Part shown: piece after piece, positions 1-5,473 of the stretch
Numbering within the stretch: position 1 is the first letter of the stretch
How the letters are laid out: each line of letters begins with the position of its first letter
From: Gammaproteobacteria bacterium
GTDB lineage: Bacteria > Pseudomonadota > Alphaproteobacteria > UBA828
Direction of reading: 5' to 3'
Assembly (NCBI GenBank): GCA_002714015.1
Contig: PAWF01000010.1
Span: forward strand, 165,339 to 170,880
DNA: 5,542 nucleotides
Made by a program: the position numbers and the translations under genes
The notes under the pieces: model-generated
What the model saw: only the letters and a program-made list of their open reading frames with translations
What the model was told of the DNA's origin: nothing
Databases searched by the model: none

Positions 1-26
1 AATCCTAGGCCTCAAAAAAGAATAAA

Positions 27-51
27 ATGAGTATTTGAATGAATTACTCAT
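27..51. repeat. 7-bp inverted repeat near the left edge
   Basis: The arms ATGAGTA (27-33) and TACTCAT (45-51) are perfect complements around an 11-base spacer. The repeat overlaps or directly follows possible stop codons of an upstream gene (TAA 23-25, TGA 28-30). That position would suit a weak transcription terminator or mRNA 3'-end hairpin. However, the stem has few G/C pairs and no T run follows immediately; the nearest lies about 35 bases further on. It could also be chance in AT-rich sequence. Confidence 0.3.
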
Positions 52-167
52 CCAAAATTCTAATAATCATTAATTGAATATTCTATTTTTTTCTATTTAT
101 TTTTGAAACCCTACAAATTGATCATTGAAATTATCAAACTACATTATATTGTGGTTGTAAGCATATA

Positions 168-195
168 TTGTGTTGTATTATGAATTTATTACAAT
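168..195 (+). promoter_or_regulatory. candidate promoter of the ybjN-proC operon
   Basis: TTGTGT (168-173) and TACAAT (190-195) are separated by 16 bases. The second element matches the sigma-70 -10 consensus at five of six positions; the first keeps only the TTG of the -35 element. Transcription would begin near 202, giving a leader of about 40 bases that carries the palindrome at 209-228. Many other AT-rich hexamers lie nearby, so this is only the best of several weak choices. Confidence 0.25.
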
Positions 196-208
196 AGCTT
201 GTGGTAAT

Positions 209-228
209 TTAAGTGCTTAAGCAATTAA
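209..228. promoter_or_regulatory. 20-base near-perfect palindrome, possible operator or leader hairpin
   Basis: TTAAGTGCTTAAGCAATTAA reads as its own reverse complement except for one mismatched pair (213/224); the central ten bases TGCTTAAGCA (214-223) are perfect. It ends two bases before the AGGGGG ribosome binding site of the first gene and probably lies in the 5' leader or at the transcription start. It could be a dimeric repressor's binding site or a small hairpin next to the ribosome binding site. No regulator can be named from the sequence. The dyad is seen directly; its function is inferred. Confidence 0.4.
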
Positions 229-242
229 CTAGGGGGTTGTGA

Positions 243-746
243 ATGGCCATTGATCTAGCTGAGGTTTCTGAATTTAATGATAATGCGCTTCAAGTAGTTG
301 AACGTGTTGTTACAGCAGCAAAGCTGCAATTCGAGTGGTTTAGTTCAGATGATATAGCAGCAGAATATAAGGGAAGGTGGGGCAGCTATCAGCTTTGGTT
401 TGCGGTAAGGAAAGATGTTCAAGTTATGCATGTTTCTTGTGGTCTAGACTTGCACGTATCAGAGGCAAAGTTTGGAGACCTGTACCCATTGCTGGCAAAA
501 ATAAATGAGCGTTTATGGTTAGGTCACTTTGATGTTTGGCACGAAGAAGGACAACCAAACTGGAGGCACGCAGTTGTTTTTAGGGAGGGGCCAGTTCCTA
601 ACGATCAGCAAATATCTGAAATCGTTGGTGCAGCGATAGATGATTGCGAGCGATATTTCCCTGCGTTCAGAGAAGTTTTGCAATGTGGAACAGATCCAGA
701 TATAGCTTTAGCTGCAGCAATAACTGATACAATAGGCGAAGCCTAA
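243..746 (+). CDS. YbjN domain-containing protein
   Basis: This 167-residue soluble protein has no signal peptide or membrane segment. It resembles the alphaproteobacterial branch of the YbjN family (also called putative bacterial sensory transduction regulators), typically 160-170 residues and often found beside proC. Recognisable stretches are GRWGSYQLWF (about 45-54), INERLWLGHFDVW (about 87-99), the CERYFPAF segment near 135 and the C-terminal DTIGEA. The fold is thought to resemble type III secretion chaperones, but the biochemical role is unknown; a sensory function is suggested only by family naming. The ATG at 243 is supported by AGGGGG at 231-236. The stop TAA (744-746) shares its last base with the proC start codon, so it heads a coupled operon with proC and the CsaA-like gene. 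Family assignment is good; function is uncertain. Confidence 0.88.
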   Translation: MAIDLAEVSEFNDNALQVVERVVTAAKLQFEWFSSDDIAAEYKGRWGSYQLWFAVRKDVQVMHVSCGLDLHVSEAKFGDLYPLLAKINERLWLGHFDVWHEEGQPNWRHAVVFREGPVPNDQQISEIVGAAIDDCERYFPAFREVLQCGTDPDIALAAAITDTIGEA

Positions 747-1561
747 TGAATGAATTACCATCTATCTTATTGGTAGGTGGAGGAAAAATGGGTAGTGCAC
801 TTTTATCTGGTTGGATCACTTCTAAAGTTATGCCAGAGAAAATTACTGTAGTTGAACCTAATCCTAGCCCTGTTTTTTTGAGAAGGATGAAAGGAATATC
901 ATTAGTCTCTTCCCCAAGCGACTTGCCATGTAATTATAGTCCAGATGCTATTATTTTTGCTGTAAAACCACAAATAATACCTTCAGTAGTTGGCTCATAC
1001 ACAAAATATTTATGCAACAGTATGGCTATTTCTGTTGCAGCTGGAGTTACTATAGAACAACTGGAGGTCCTAATAGGTCGACATTCAATCGTGCGTGCAA
1101 TGCCTAATACACCTGCAGCTATAGGACGAGGCATAACAGCAGCTTTTAGCAATGATAAGGTAAACATCAGTCAGAAGCGCCTTTGCGAACAGCTTCTTAA
1201 AGTTACTGGAAAAATGGTCTGGATAGAAAACGAATCTTATATGGACGCTATTACAGCCGTATCAGGTAGCGGTCCAGCCTATGTTTTCCTTTTGATTGAA
1301 TGCTTAACTAAAGCTGGTATTGCTGCAGGATTACCAAATAATCTTTCATCACAATTGGCTGAGTCAACTATAGCGGGTGCTGCAGAACTAGCTATAAAAA
1401 CAAATGAATCTCCTGCAACACTTCGGGAAAACGTAACTAGCCCCGGGGGGACAACTGCAGCTGCACTGAAGATTCTTATGAATCCTGATGGAATGCCCAG
1501 TCTCTTAGAGCGTGCAGTTGCAGCAGCAACAGCTCGTTCAAAGGAGCTTGCTAAAAAATGA
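746..1561 (+). CDS. proC: pyrroline-5-carboxylate reductase
   Basis: This cytoplasmic enzyme catalyses the last step of proline synthesis, reducing 1-pyrroline-5-carboxylate to proline with NAD(P)H. The 271 residues are the usual full length. An N-terminal Rossmann domain begins LLVGGGKMGSALLSGW, with the dinucleotide-binding GGGKMG at 11-16. AVKPQ (72-76) and RAMPNTP (117-123) follow, both typical of ProC. The C-terminal helical dimerisation and substrate domain has SGSGPAY (173-179) and the family signature around NVTSPGGTT (229-237). No key motif is missing. The ATG overlaps the preceding stop by one base (TAATG), and a weak AGGCGA lies at 733-738, so translation probably depends on coupling to the upstream gene. 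Its TGA overlaps the next gene's ATG (ATGA). No other proline gene lies in the window. Confidence 0.97.
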   Translation: MNELPSILLVGGGKMGSALLSGWITSKVMPEKITVVEPNPSPVFLRRMKGISLVSSPSDLPCNYSPDAIIFAVKPQIIPSVVGSYTKYLCNSMAISVAAGVTIEQLEVLIGRHSIVRAMPNTPAAIGRGITAAFSNDKVNISQKRLCEQLLKVTGKMVWIENESYMDAITAVSGSGPAYVFLLIECLTKAGIAAGLPNNLSSQLAESTIAGAAELAIKTNESPATLRENVTSPGGTTAAALKILMNPDGMPSLLERAVAAATARSKELAKK

Positions 1562-1893
1562 GTGTAAAATTTAAGGATTTTTTAAAATTTGATATTCGAG
1601 CTGCTACTGTAACTAAGGCTATATATTATAATGAAGCAAAATATCCAGCAATTAAACTTTGGCTGGATTTTGGTAAAGAAATAGGTGAGAAAAAATCTTC
1701 AGCTCAGCTGACTGACTGTTATGAGCCTTCAGACTTAATAGGTCGTCAGGTAATTGCACTGGTTAATATACCGCCTCGACAGATTGGTAAATTTATGTCT
1801 GAAGTGCTTGTTTTAGGTTTAGTTTATGGAAACGAAGGAGTTCGATTGATTGTGCCTGATGAGAGTGTAGCAAATGGTGCAAAATTACTTTAA
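1558..1893 (+). CDS. CsaA-like tRNA-binding domain protein
   Basis: This 111-residue protein is essentially one tRNA-binding OB-fold domain of the type found in CsaA, the C-terminus of bacterial MetRS and the N-terminus of PheT. The CsaA-type pattern is clear: FLKFDIR near 8-14, KSSAQLT (46-52), NIPPRQIGKFMSEVLVLG (70-87) and VPDESVANGAKLL at the C-terminus. CsaA has been described in Bacillus as a homodimer with chaperone-like and secretion-related activity; alphaproteobacterial homologues are usually annotated simply as tRNA-binding protein. It contains no synthetase catalytic domain, and its length is normal for a stand-alone CsaA. The ATG overlaps the proC stop by four bases, with AAGGAG (1541-1546) inside the end of proC as ribosome binding site, spaced 11 bases. 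Calling it csaA would be reasonable, but the role in this lineage is unproven. Confidence 0.9.
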   Translation: MSVKFKDFLKFDIRAATVTKAIYYNEAKYPAIKLWLDFGKEIGEKKSSAQLTDCYEPSDLIGRQVIALVNIPPRQIGKFMSEVLVLGLVYGNEGVRLIVPDESVANGAKLL

Positions 1894-1918
1894 TAGATAT
1901 AAGCATTTAGCATTTTAG
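1894..1918. other. 25-base convergent intergenic region
   Basis: The proC operon and the MarR/response regulator/kinase operon end towards each other here. The gap holds most of a tandem pair of AGCATTT (1902-1908 and 1909-1915), but no GC-containing hairpin followed by a T run on either strand. Termination therefore either extends into the opposing gene, relies on Rho, or uses a structure not obvious by eye. Confidence 0.6.
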
Positions 1919-3244
1919 TTAAATAGGAATTTTTAATTCAGCTTTAAGTCCACCCATATCACTATCAGACATTCTGATTTCACCTCCATGGCCACGGGCT
2001 ACGTCTCGGGCAATGGCCAAGCCAAGTCCTGCCCCTCCAGTATTGGGACTTCGTGCCGTATTAACTTGATAAAAGGGTTTGAATATTTCCTCTTTTTGGT
2101 TATCACTTACACCTGGTCCATTATCTTCAATAATTATTTCAGCGACAACATCTCCAAGTTTTGCTTTGATTCGTACTTCAGTTCCAAAGTGTGATGCGTT
2201 TTCAATTAAGTTAATAAGACACCTTTTCATCGCTTGGGGTCGGACCGGGATAAGAATTGGGCTAGTTTTTAAAAAGCTTATATTTACCCCATTATTTTTA
2301 TATCCTTCTATTACAGCTTGTAACATTTCACTAAGGTCAGCGATTACAGGTGCCTCACCTTCCTGCCCGCGTGCGAATGATAGATATTCATCAATCATAT
2401 GTTCCATCTCAGCTATATCACCAATGATTTCTTTTATTTCAGAACTTCCTTTTTCTTTATCTTCCAGCATCGCTAGTTGTAATTTCATTCTTGTAAGTGG
2501 TGTACGTAAGTCGTGACTAACCCCAGCCAACATTTCTGTGCGTTGATCTATATGTCTTCGAATGCGGGCTCGCATCTTGATAAATGCACTCGCAGCCTGT
2601 CTAATTTCTCGCGCACCTGAAGGTTTGAAACTCAATGCGTCTTGACCTTTCCCAAAAGCATCAGCAGCATGGACTAAACGACGAATAGGACGAATTTGAT
2701 TACGAAGAAAAAGAATTGCTAAAGCAGCAACAATCAATGAAGTACCTACCATCCAAAGAACAAAAATATAGGTAGTTGAGCTATCTAGCCTTTTCCTAGG
2801 AGTTAGGACATTCATTACTTCATTGGGAAGTTGAATACGAATTGAGAGTTTACCATCAGGACGTCGTGTATCAATGTGAAATGGAAAGTTCATACGTTCT
2901 GCCATCGCGGCATGGAGAACTCGATCAATAATACGTGAACTTAATCTTGGTGCATCATTTGGTAAAATAGCACCGTTTTCCATATTAATATCAATTTGCA
3001 TTTCTCTTTTAGCAGCATCAAGAATCCACTTTCTCGCTAGGATACTTTGTTCCTGTTGAAGTTCATGCATGACATAAACTACGTCACCAGCAATTCCCAA
3101 AGCTAGACGTCTACTTACTGTATCCCAATGCCGTTCATAAAAAATGTATGCCATCACACATTGAAGTAAAACCAATGGTATTAGCATTATTAATAATGAA
3201 CGCCAGAAAAGCCCTCTTGGTGCTAGGTGTTTTTGCCAAGCCAT
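1919..3244 (-). CDS. EnvZ-like sensor histidine kinase
   Basis: This is an inner-membrane sensor kinase of 441 residues, a normal length for EnvZ-like kinases. Domains in order: a short cytoplasmic N-terminus; transmembrane segment 1 (about 14-34); a periplasmic sensor region (about 35-155) without a domain I recognise; transmembrane segment 2 (about 158-181); HAMP linker (about 182-234); HisKA dimerisation domain with GVSHDLRTPL and phospho-acceptor His244; and the HATPase domain with N box NLIENA (345-350), G1 box DNGPG (374-378), F box FKPFYQ (388-393) and G2 box GAGLGLA (404-410). Every catalytic motif is intact, so it should autophosphorylate and act on the response regulator encoded directly upstream. 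The start lies one base after that gene's stop (TAATATG on the minus strand), with only a weak AGAAG before it, implying translational coupling. The stimulus cannot be told from sequence. Confidence 0.94.
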   Translation of the reverse strand: MAWQKHLAPRGLFWRSLLIMLIPLVLLQCVMAYIFYERHWDTVSRRLALGIAGDVVYVMHELQQEQSILARKWILDAAKREMQIDINMENGAILPNDAPRLSSRIIDRVLHAAMAERMNFPFHIDTRRPDGKLSIRIQLPNEVMNVLTPRKRLDSSTTYIFVLWMVGTSLIVAALAILFLRNQIRPIRRLVHAADAFGKGQDALSFKPSGAREIRQAASAFIKMRARIRRHIDQRTEMLAGVSHDLRTPLTRMKLQLAMLEDKEKGSSEIKEIIGDIAEMEHMIDEYLSFARGQEGEAPVIADLSEMLQAVIEGYKNNGVNISFLKTSPILIPVRPQAMKRCLINLIENASHFGTEVRIKAKLGDVVAEIIIEDNGPGVSDNQKEEIFKPFYQVNTARSPNTGGAGLGLAIARDVARGHGGEIRMSDSDMGGLKAELKIPI

Positions 3245-3245
3245 A

Positions 3246-3986
3246 TTAACTTCTATCTGACCTCATAAGGTATCCAGCTCCCCAGATTGTTTTAAGATAT
3301 TGTGGGTCTCGAGGGTTAGGTTCAACTTTCCTTCTTAATCTTGTGATTTGAACATCAAGTGCACGACCAGAGTTTGCTATACCTAGATATTCACATAATT
3401 CATCGCGGGTAATTGTTTCATTTGGCCGCAGGGTAAAACAGTTGAGCAAGTCTATCTCAGATCTTGTCAAACGAATTGATTCCCCCGCCTTTGTTAAGGT
3501 ATTATTTTTTGGGTCAAATATTGAGGTCCCAAGTTGCAGTGGTATAGAACTTTTTGATTCAGGGTTACCCCTTTGATCTGTTCTACGTAATATGCCAGCT
3601 AGGCGAAGTAATAGTTCGCGTGGTTCGAACGGCTTCGTCAAATAATCATCTGCACCGCTTTCAAGACCAGAAATTCTATCTTTTGGTTCTCCCATAGCTG
3701 TTAGAAGTAATACGGGTATATCATTTTTTTTACGAAGAGATTTAGTCAGGTTGGTGCCGCTTTCTCCAGGCATCATTACATCAAGAACCATTATATCAAA
3801 TTCGAGACCTTTTAAGTGGATTCGAGCTTCAGCAGCAGAGCTAGCCGTTGTAACGCGGTATCCATTTTCAGCAAGATAACGTTTTAGTAGGTCACGCAGT
3901 CTATCATCGTCATCAACTACTAATACGTGAGGACTGAAAGTTATTTTATGGTTAGACTTTTTGCTTAATATACCATTACTTGTCAT
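3246..3986 (-). CDS. OmpR-family response regulator (PetR-like)
   Basis: This is a 246-residue two-component transcription factor. The receiver domain (about 20-135) has the acidic cluster DDDD (25-28), phospho-acceptor Asp69 in VLDVMMPGESG, the switch residue Thr96 in LLLTAMGEP and Lys118 in LTKPFEPREL. A linker leads to an OmpR-type winged-helix DNA-binding domain (about 147-242) with RLTRSEIDLL, RALDVQITRLRRKVEP and the terminal WGAGYLMR. It resembles the alphaproteobacterial group containing Rhodobacter PetR, known from genetics near the cytochrome bc1 genes; no bc1 gene is in this window, so the symbol is withheld. The N-terminus has about 18 residues before the first strand, slightly longer than usual. 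The ATG has no Shine-Dalgarno sequence upstream, yet no better in-frame start exists before the receiver domain. It lies 36 bases after the MarR gene and one base before the kinase gene. Confidence 0.95.
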   Translation of the reverse strand: MTSNGILSKKSNHKITFSPHVLVVDDDDRLRDLLKRYLAENGYRVTTASSAAEARIHLKGLEFDIMVLDVMMPGESGTNLTKSLRKKNDIPVLLLTAMGEPKDRISGLESGADDYLTKPFEPRELLLRLAGILRRTDQRGNPESKSSIPLQLGTSIFDPKNNTLTKAGESIRLTRSEIDLLNCFTLRPNETITRDELCEYLGIANSGRALDVQITRLRRKVEPNPRDPQYLKTIWGAGYLMRSDRS

Positions 3987-4001
3987 AAGAAATTCATTGT
4001 T

Positions 4002-4025
4002 TAAATAACATTTAAATGTAATTTA
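4002..4025. repeat. 24-base palindrome between the MarR and response regulator genes
   Basis: The perfect 12-base palindrome ACATTTAAATGT (4008-4019) is flanked, after one mismatched pair (4007/4020), by complementary arms TAAAT/ATTTA (with 4002 pairing to 4025). Eleven of twelve base pairs therefore match. It covers the MarR stop codon (4023-4025) and most of the 36-base gap before the response regulator ATG at 3986. It could be an operator for an internal promoter or a weak intercistronic hairpin. Its few G/C pairs and lack of a downstream T run argue against a terminator. Confidence 0.45.
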
Positions 4026-4505
4026 CCTTTTCTTAAAGCGCTTGTGATCCTTCTCATCAATTATACCTAATAAAACATTACGGTATCCTGCAACTGCTTC
4101 TGCACCAGCCCCTCTAAATGCTCGGGACAATATTTCTTTATGTATTTTGGACAATTTATCTTCTAGCTCACTTCCTTTATGAGTAATTTTTAATAAACGA
4201 CGGCGACGATCAACCTTACACTGTTCAGTAATTACATATTCATTATCAACTAACTGCGATAATACTCGTGACAGCGATTGCTTAGTAATACGCAAAATTT
4301 CCAATAATTCTGTAACAGAAATATTAGGATTTCTAGCTATAAAATATATTGCCCGATGATGTGCTCTTCCAAAATCATAAGCGGATAAGATTTTATCGCA
4401 CTCTGTGGTAAAGTCCCGGTATGCAAAAAATAATAACTCCATACTTTCATAGAGTTGGTCTTCCCTTAAAAAAAGGAGGTTGGCGTTATGTTTTATGTCA
4501 GTCAT
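4023..4505 (-). CDS. MarR-family transcriptional regulator (PetP-like)
   Basis: This 160-residue cytoplasmic winged-helix DNA-binding protein probably acts as a dimer. ELLFFAYRDF (about 23-32) starts the first dimerisation helix. The winged helix spans about 45-112, with recognition helix ITKQSLSRVLSQLV (73-86) and the basic wing CKVDRRRRLLKITHKG (96-111). FGRAHHRAIYFIARNP is typical of the alphaproteobacterial PetP-like group, encoded next to PetR-type regulators. The ligand is unknown. I chose the ATG at 4505 because it gives the usual family length and conserved sequence begins shortly after it. An in-frame TTG at 4541 would add 12 residues; GAGGAG lies on the minus strand at 4561-4556, but 14 bases away from that TTG, which is long. 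The chosen ATG lacks a clear ribosome binding site. Inverted repeats cover its start, suggesting autoregulation. It is first in an operon with the response regulator and kinase. Confidence 0.9.
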   Translation of the reverse strand: MTDIKHNANLLFLREDQLYESMELLFFAYRDFTTECDKILSAYDFGRAHHRAIYFIARNPNISVTELLEILRITKQSLSRVLSQLVDNEYVITEQCKVDRRRRLLKITHKGSELEDKLSKIHKEILSRAFRGAGAEAVAGYRNVLLGIIDEKDHKRFKKR

Positions 4506-4514
4506 ATTGACTGA
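4488..4514 (+). CDS. possible 8-codon leader peptide upstream of ilvE (speculative)
   Basis: AAGGAGGT (4473-4480), a full match to the anti-Shine-Dalgarno sequence, precedes an ATG at 4488 by about eight bases. The frame MFYVSHID ends at TGA (4512-4514), 80 bases before the ilvE ATG. It overlaps the 5' end of the MarR gene on the opposite strand, whose Leu-Leu-Phe codons create the GGAGG complement, so the match may be accidental. The peptide has only one Val and one Ile, unlike classical branched-chain attenuator leaders, and no terminator hairpin was found after it. Confidence 0.15.
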   Translation: MFYVSHID

Positions 4515-4520
4515 TATGAC
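4498..4520. promoter_or_regulatory. nested inverted repeats over the MarR start, candidate operator
   Basis: Two overlapping dyads are visible. The first has arms TCAGTCA (4498-4504) and TGACTGA (4508-4514) around a three-base centre. The second, offset by a few bases, is GTCATATTGACTGATATGAC (4501-4520), with perfect seven-base arms GTCATAT/ATATGAC around six bases. Together they cover the MarR ATG (4503-4505) and its immediate upstream sequence. Size and placement suit a MarR-type dimer autorepressing its own gene and perhaps affecting divergent ilvE. Binding is inferred, not shown. Confidence 0.5.
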
Positions 4521-4594
4521 GTGCGATGCTAGTGGATGCAAGTTTTTTTCTTAAGCTCCTCGGTTTCAATAGTATTAATTGGAATGGAAAACTA
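4506..4594. promoter_or_regulatory. divergent promoter region between the MarR gene and ilvE
   Basis: These 89 bases must carry, or adjoin, the promoters for both directions. On the plus strand TTGACT (4507-4512) matches five of six -35 positions, but no good -10 lies 16-18 bases away; AT-rich TAGTAT/TATTAA (4570-4578) could be a -10 with a poor -35. On the minus strand TTGAAA (4569-4564) is a plausible -35 without a convincing -10. A T7 run (4543-4549) is not preceded by a hairpin, so it is not a terminator. GGAA (4586-4589), five bases before the ATG at 4595, is the probable ilvE ribosome binding site. Confidence 0.5.
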
Positions 4595-5473
4595 ATGACA
4601 GAACTAGTTCCCTATGATGATCGTGATGGACAAATTTGGGTTGATGGCAGCCTAATTCCCTGGAGGGAGGCTAAACTTCACGTTTTAAGCCATGCTCTTC
4701 ACTATGCTAGCTGTGTTTTTGAGGGCGAGCGTGTCTACTCAGGTAAAATATACAAGTTGAATGAGCACAGTGCCAGGTTATGTGAGTCTGCCGCAGAGCT
4801 TGGTTTTGAAATTCCATATACTATTAAAGATATTAATGCTGCAACTAAGGCAGTAGTTTCAGCAGAAAATATTGATGATGGGTACGTTCGTCCCATAGCT
4901 TGGCGTGGTTCTGAGCAAATGGGTGTTTCAGCTCAAGAAACCCAAATTCATCTTGCAATAGCTGCTTGGTCATGGCCAGCTTATTTTGGCGAATCAGCTC
5001 GCCAAAACGGTATAAAACTAGAGACTTCGCGTTGGAGGCGACCGGATCCAAAAACAGCACCAGTGAAGGCTAAGGCTGCTGGATTATACATGATTTGTAC
5101 GCTTTCTAAGCATGAAGCAGAAGCAAAAGGGTGTCACGATGCGCTAATGTTAGATTGGAGAGGGCAGGTTGCAGAGGCTACAGGAGCAAACATATTCATA
5201 GTTCAAGAAGGGGTTATTCATACGCCAACTCCGGATTGTTTTCTGGATGGAATAACACGACGTACTGTAATGGGCCTGGCTCGTAATAGAGGGTATGAGG
5301 TAGTAGAAAGGGTGATATATCCAGATGATTTAAAAATGTCTGAAGAAGTATTTTTAACAGGTACAGCAGCTGAGGTAACCCCAGTAGGACAAATTGATGA
5401 CATGATTTTCAAAGTTGGTCCAATAACTCGTCAACTTATTGAAGATTATGATGATGAAGTTAGAAAAAAATAA
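4595..5473 (+). CDS. ilvE: branched-chain amino acid aminotransferase
   Basis: This fold-type IV PLP enzyme of 292 residues transfers an amino group between glutamate and the 2-oxo acids of leucine, isoleucine and valine; it is the last step of their synthesis and first of their breakdown. Visible motifs are VFEGERVY (41-48), YVRPIAWRG (97-105), PLP-binding Lys160 in VKAKAAGLYMICTLSKH, HDALMLDWRG (181-190), EATGANIF (194-201) with the conserved Glu194, and the phosphate-contacting FLTGTAAEVTPV (253-264). D-amino acid transaminase and aminodeoxychorismate lyase share the fold, but the length and these motifs fit IlvE best. I chose the ATG at 4595 because homologues begin close to YDDRDGQIW and GGAA sits five bases upstream. 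The frame stays open back to an ATG at 4526, but those 23 extra residues (MLVDASFFLKLL...) look non-conserved and lie in the promoter region. The gene is divergent from the MarR regulator. Confidence 0.95.
   Translation: MTELVPYDDRDGQIWVDGSLIPWREAKLHVLSHALHYASCVFEGERVYSGKIYKLNEHSARLCESAAELGFEIPYTIKDINAATKAVVSAENIDDGYVRPIAWRGSEQMGVSAQETQIHLAIAAWSWPAYFGESARQNGIKLETSRWRRPDPKTAPVKAKAAGLYMICTLSKHEAEAKGCHDALMLDWRGQVAEATGANIFIVQEGVIHTPTPDCFLDGITRRTVMGLARNRGYEVVERVIYPDDLKMSEEVFLTGTAAEVTPVGQIDDMIFKVGPITRQLIEDYDDEVRKK

Larger units (their letters stand above)
1..242. other. AT-rich leader region before the ybjN-proC operon
   Basis: No complete gene is supported here. Two plus-strand frames are open from the left edge and could be the last codons of an upstream gene: one ends in ...PRPQKRIK at a TGA (28-30), the other in ...ILGLKKE at a TAA (23-25). 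Neither is long enough to identify or to call. From about 55 to 200 the sequence is very rich in A and T, with T tracts around 86-93 and 99-107, as expected of an intergenic promoter region. It holds a short inverted repeat (27-51), a weak candidate promoter (168-195), a 20-base palindrome (209-228) and a clear ribosome binding site AGGGGG (231-236), six bases before the ATG at 243. Confidence 0.7.

Noticed and set aside
1..242. Search for a tRNA, small RNA, riboswitch or CRISPR repeat in the leader
   Set aside because: No cloverleaf, no regularly spaced repeats and no GC-containing conserved structure were visible; the stretch is simple AT-rich sequence apart from the dyads listed.
934..1167. 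Minus-strand open frame of 77 codons inside proC
   Set aside because: It lies opposite a well-conserved ProC sequence, resembles no known protein, and has no ribosome binding site or promoter context.
1988..2516. Plus-strand open frames (68 and 145 codons) opposite the histidine kinase catalytic domains
   Set aside because: The kinase frame shows all family motifs over this stretch; the opposite frames are antisense by-products with no recognisable domain.
3983..3997. Four-codon frame whose TGA overlaps the response regulator ATG, and a similar three-codon frame (4584-4595) ending at the ilvE ATG
   Set aside because: Such tiny frames arise by chance; neither has a convincing ribosome binding site.
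4468..4474. A7 run near the MarR N-terminus (and T8 at 3724-3731 in the response regulator) as phase-variation tracts
   Set aside because: Runs of seven or eight are common in AT-rich DNA, and both genes are in frame; nothing indicates slippage switching.
4543..4549. T7 run between the MarR gene and ilvE as a terminator
   Set aside because: The sequence before it contains a direct repeat (GATGC twice), not an inverted repeat, so no hairpin precedes the T run.
4526..4594. Longer ilvE form starting at the ATG at 4526
   Set aside because: The 23 extra residues do not look like IlvE, there is no ribosome binding site before 4526, and the segment overlaps the divergent promoter region.
4845..5412. 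Minus-strand open frames (71 and 64 codons) inside ilvE
   Set aside because: They are fully contained in ilvE, which has intact catalytic motifs there; no independent evidence of coding.
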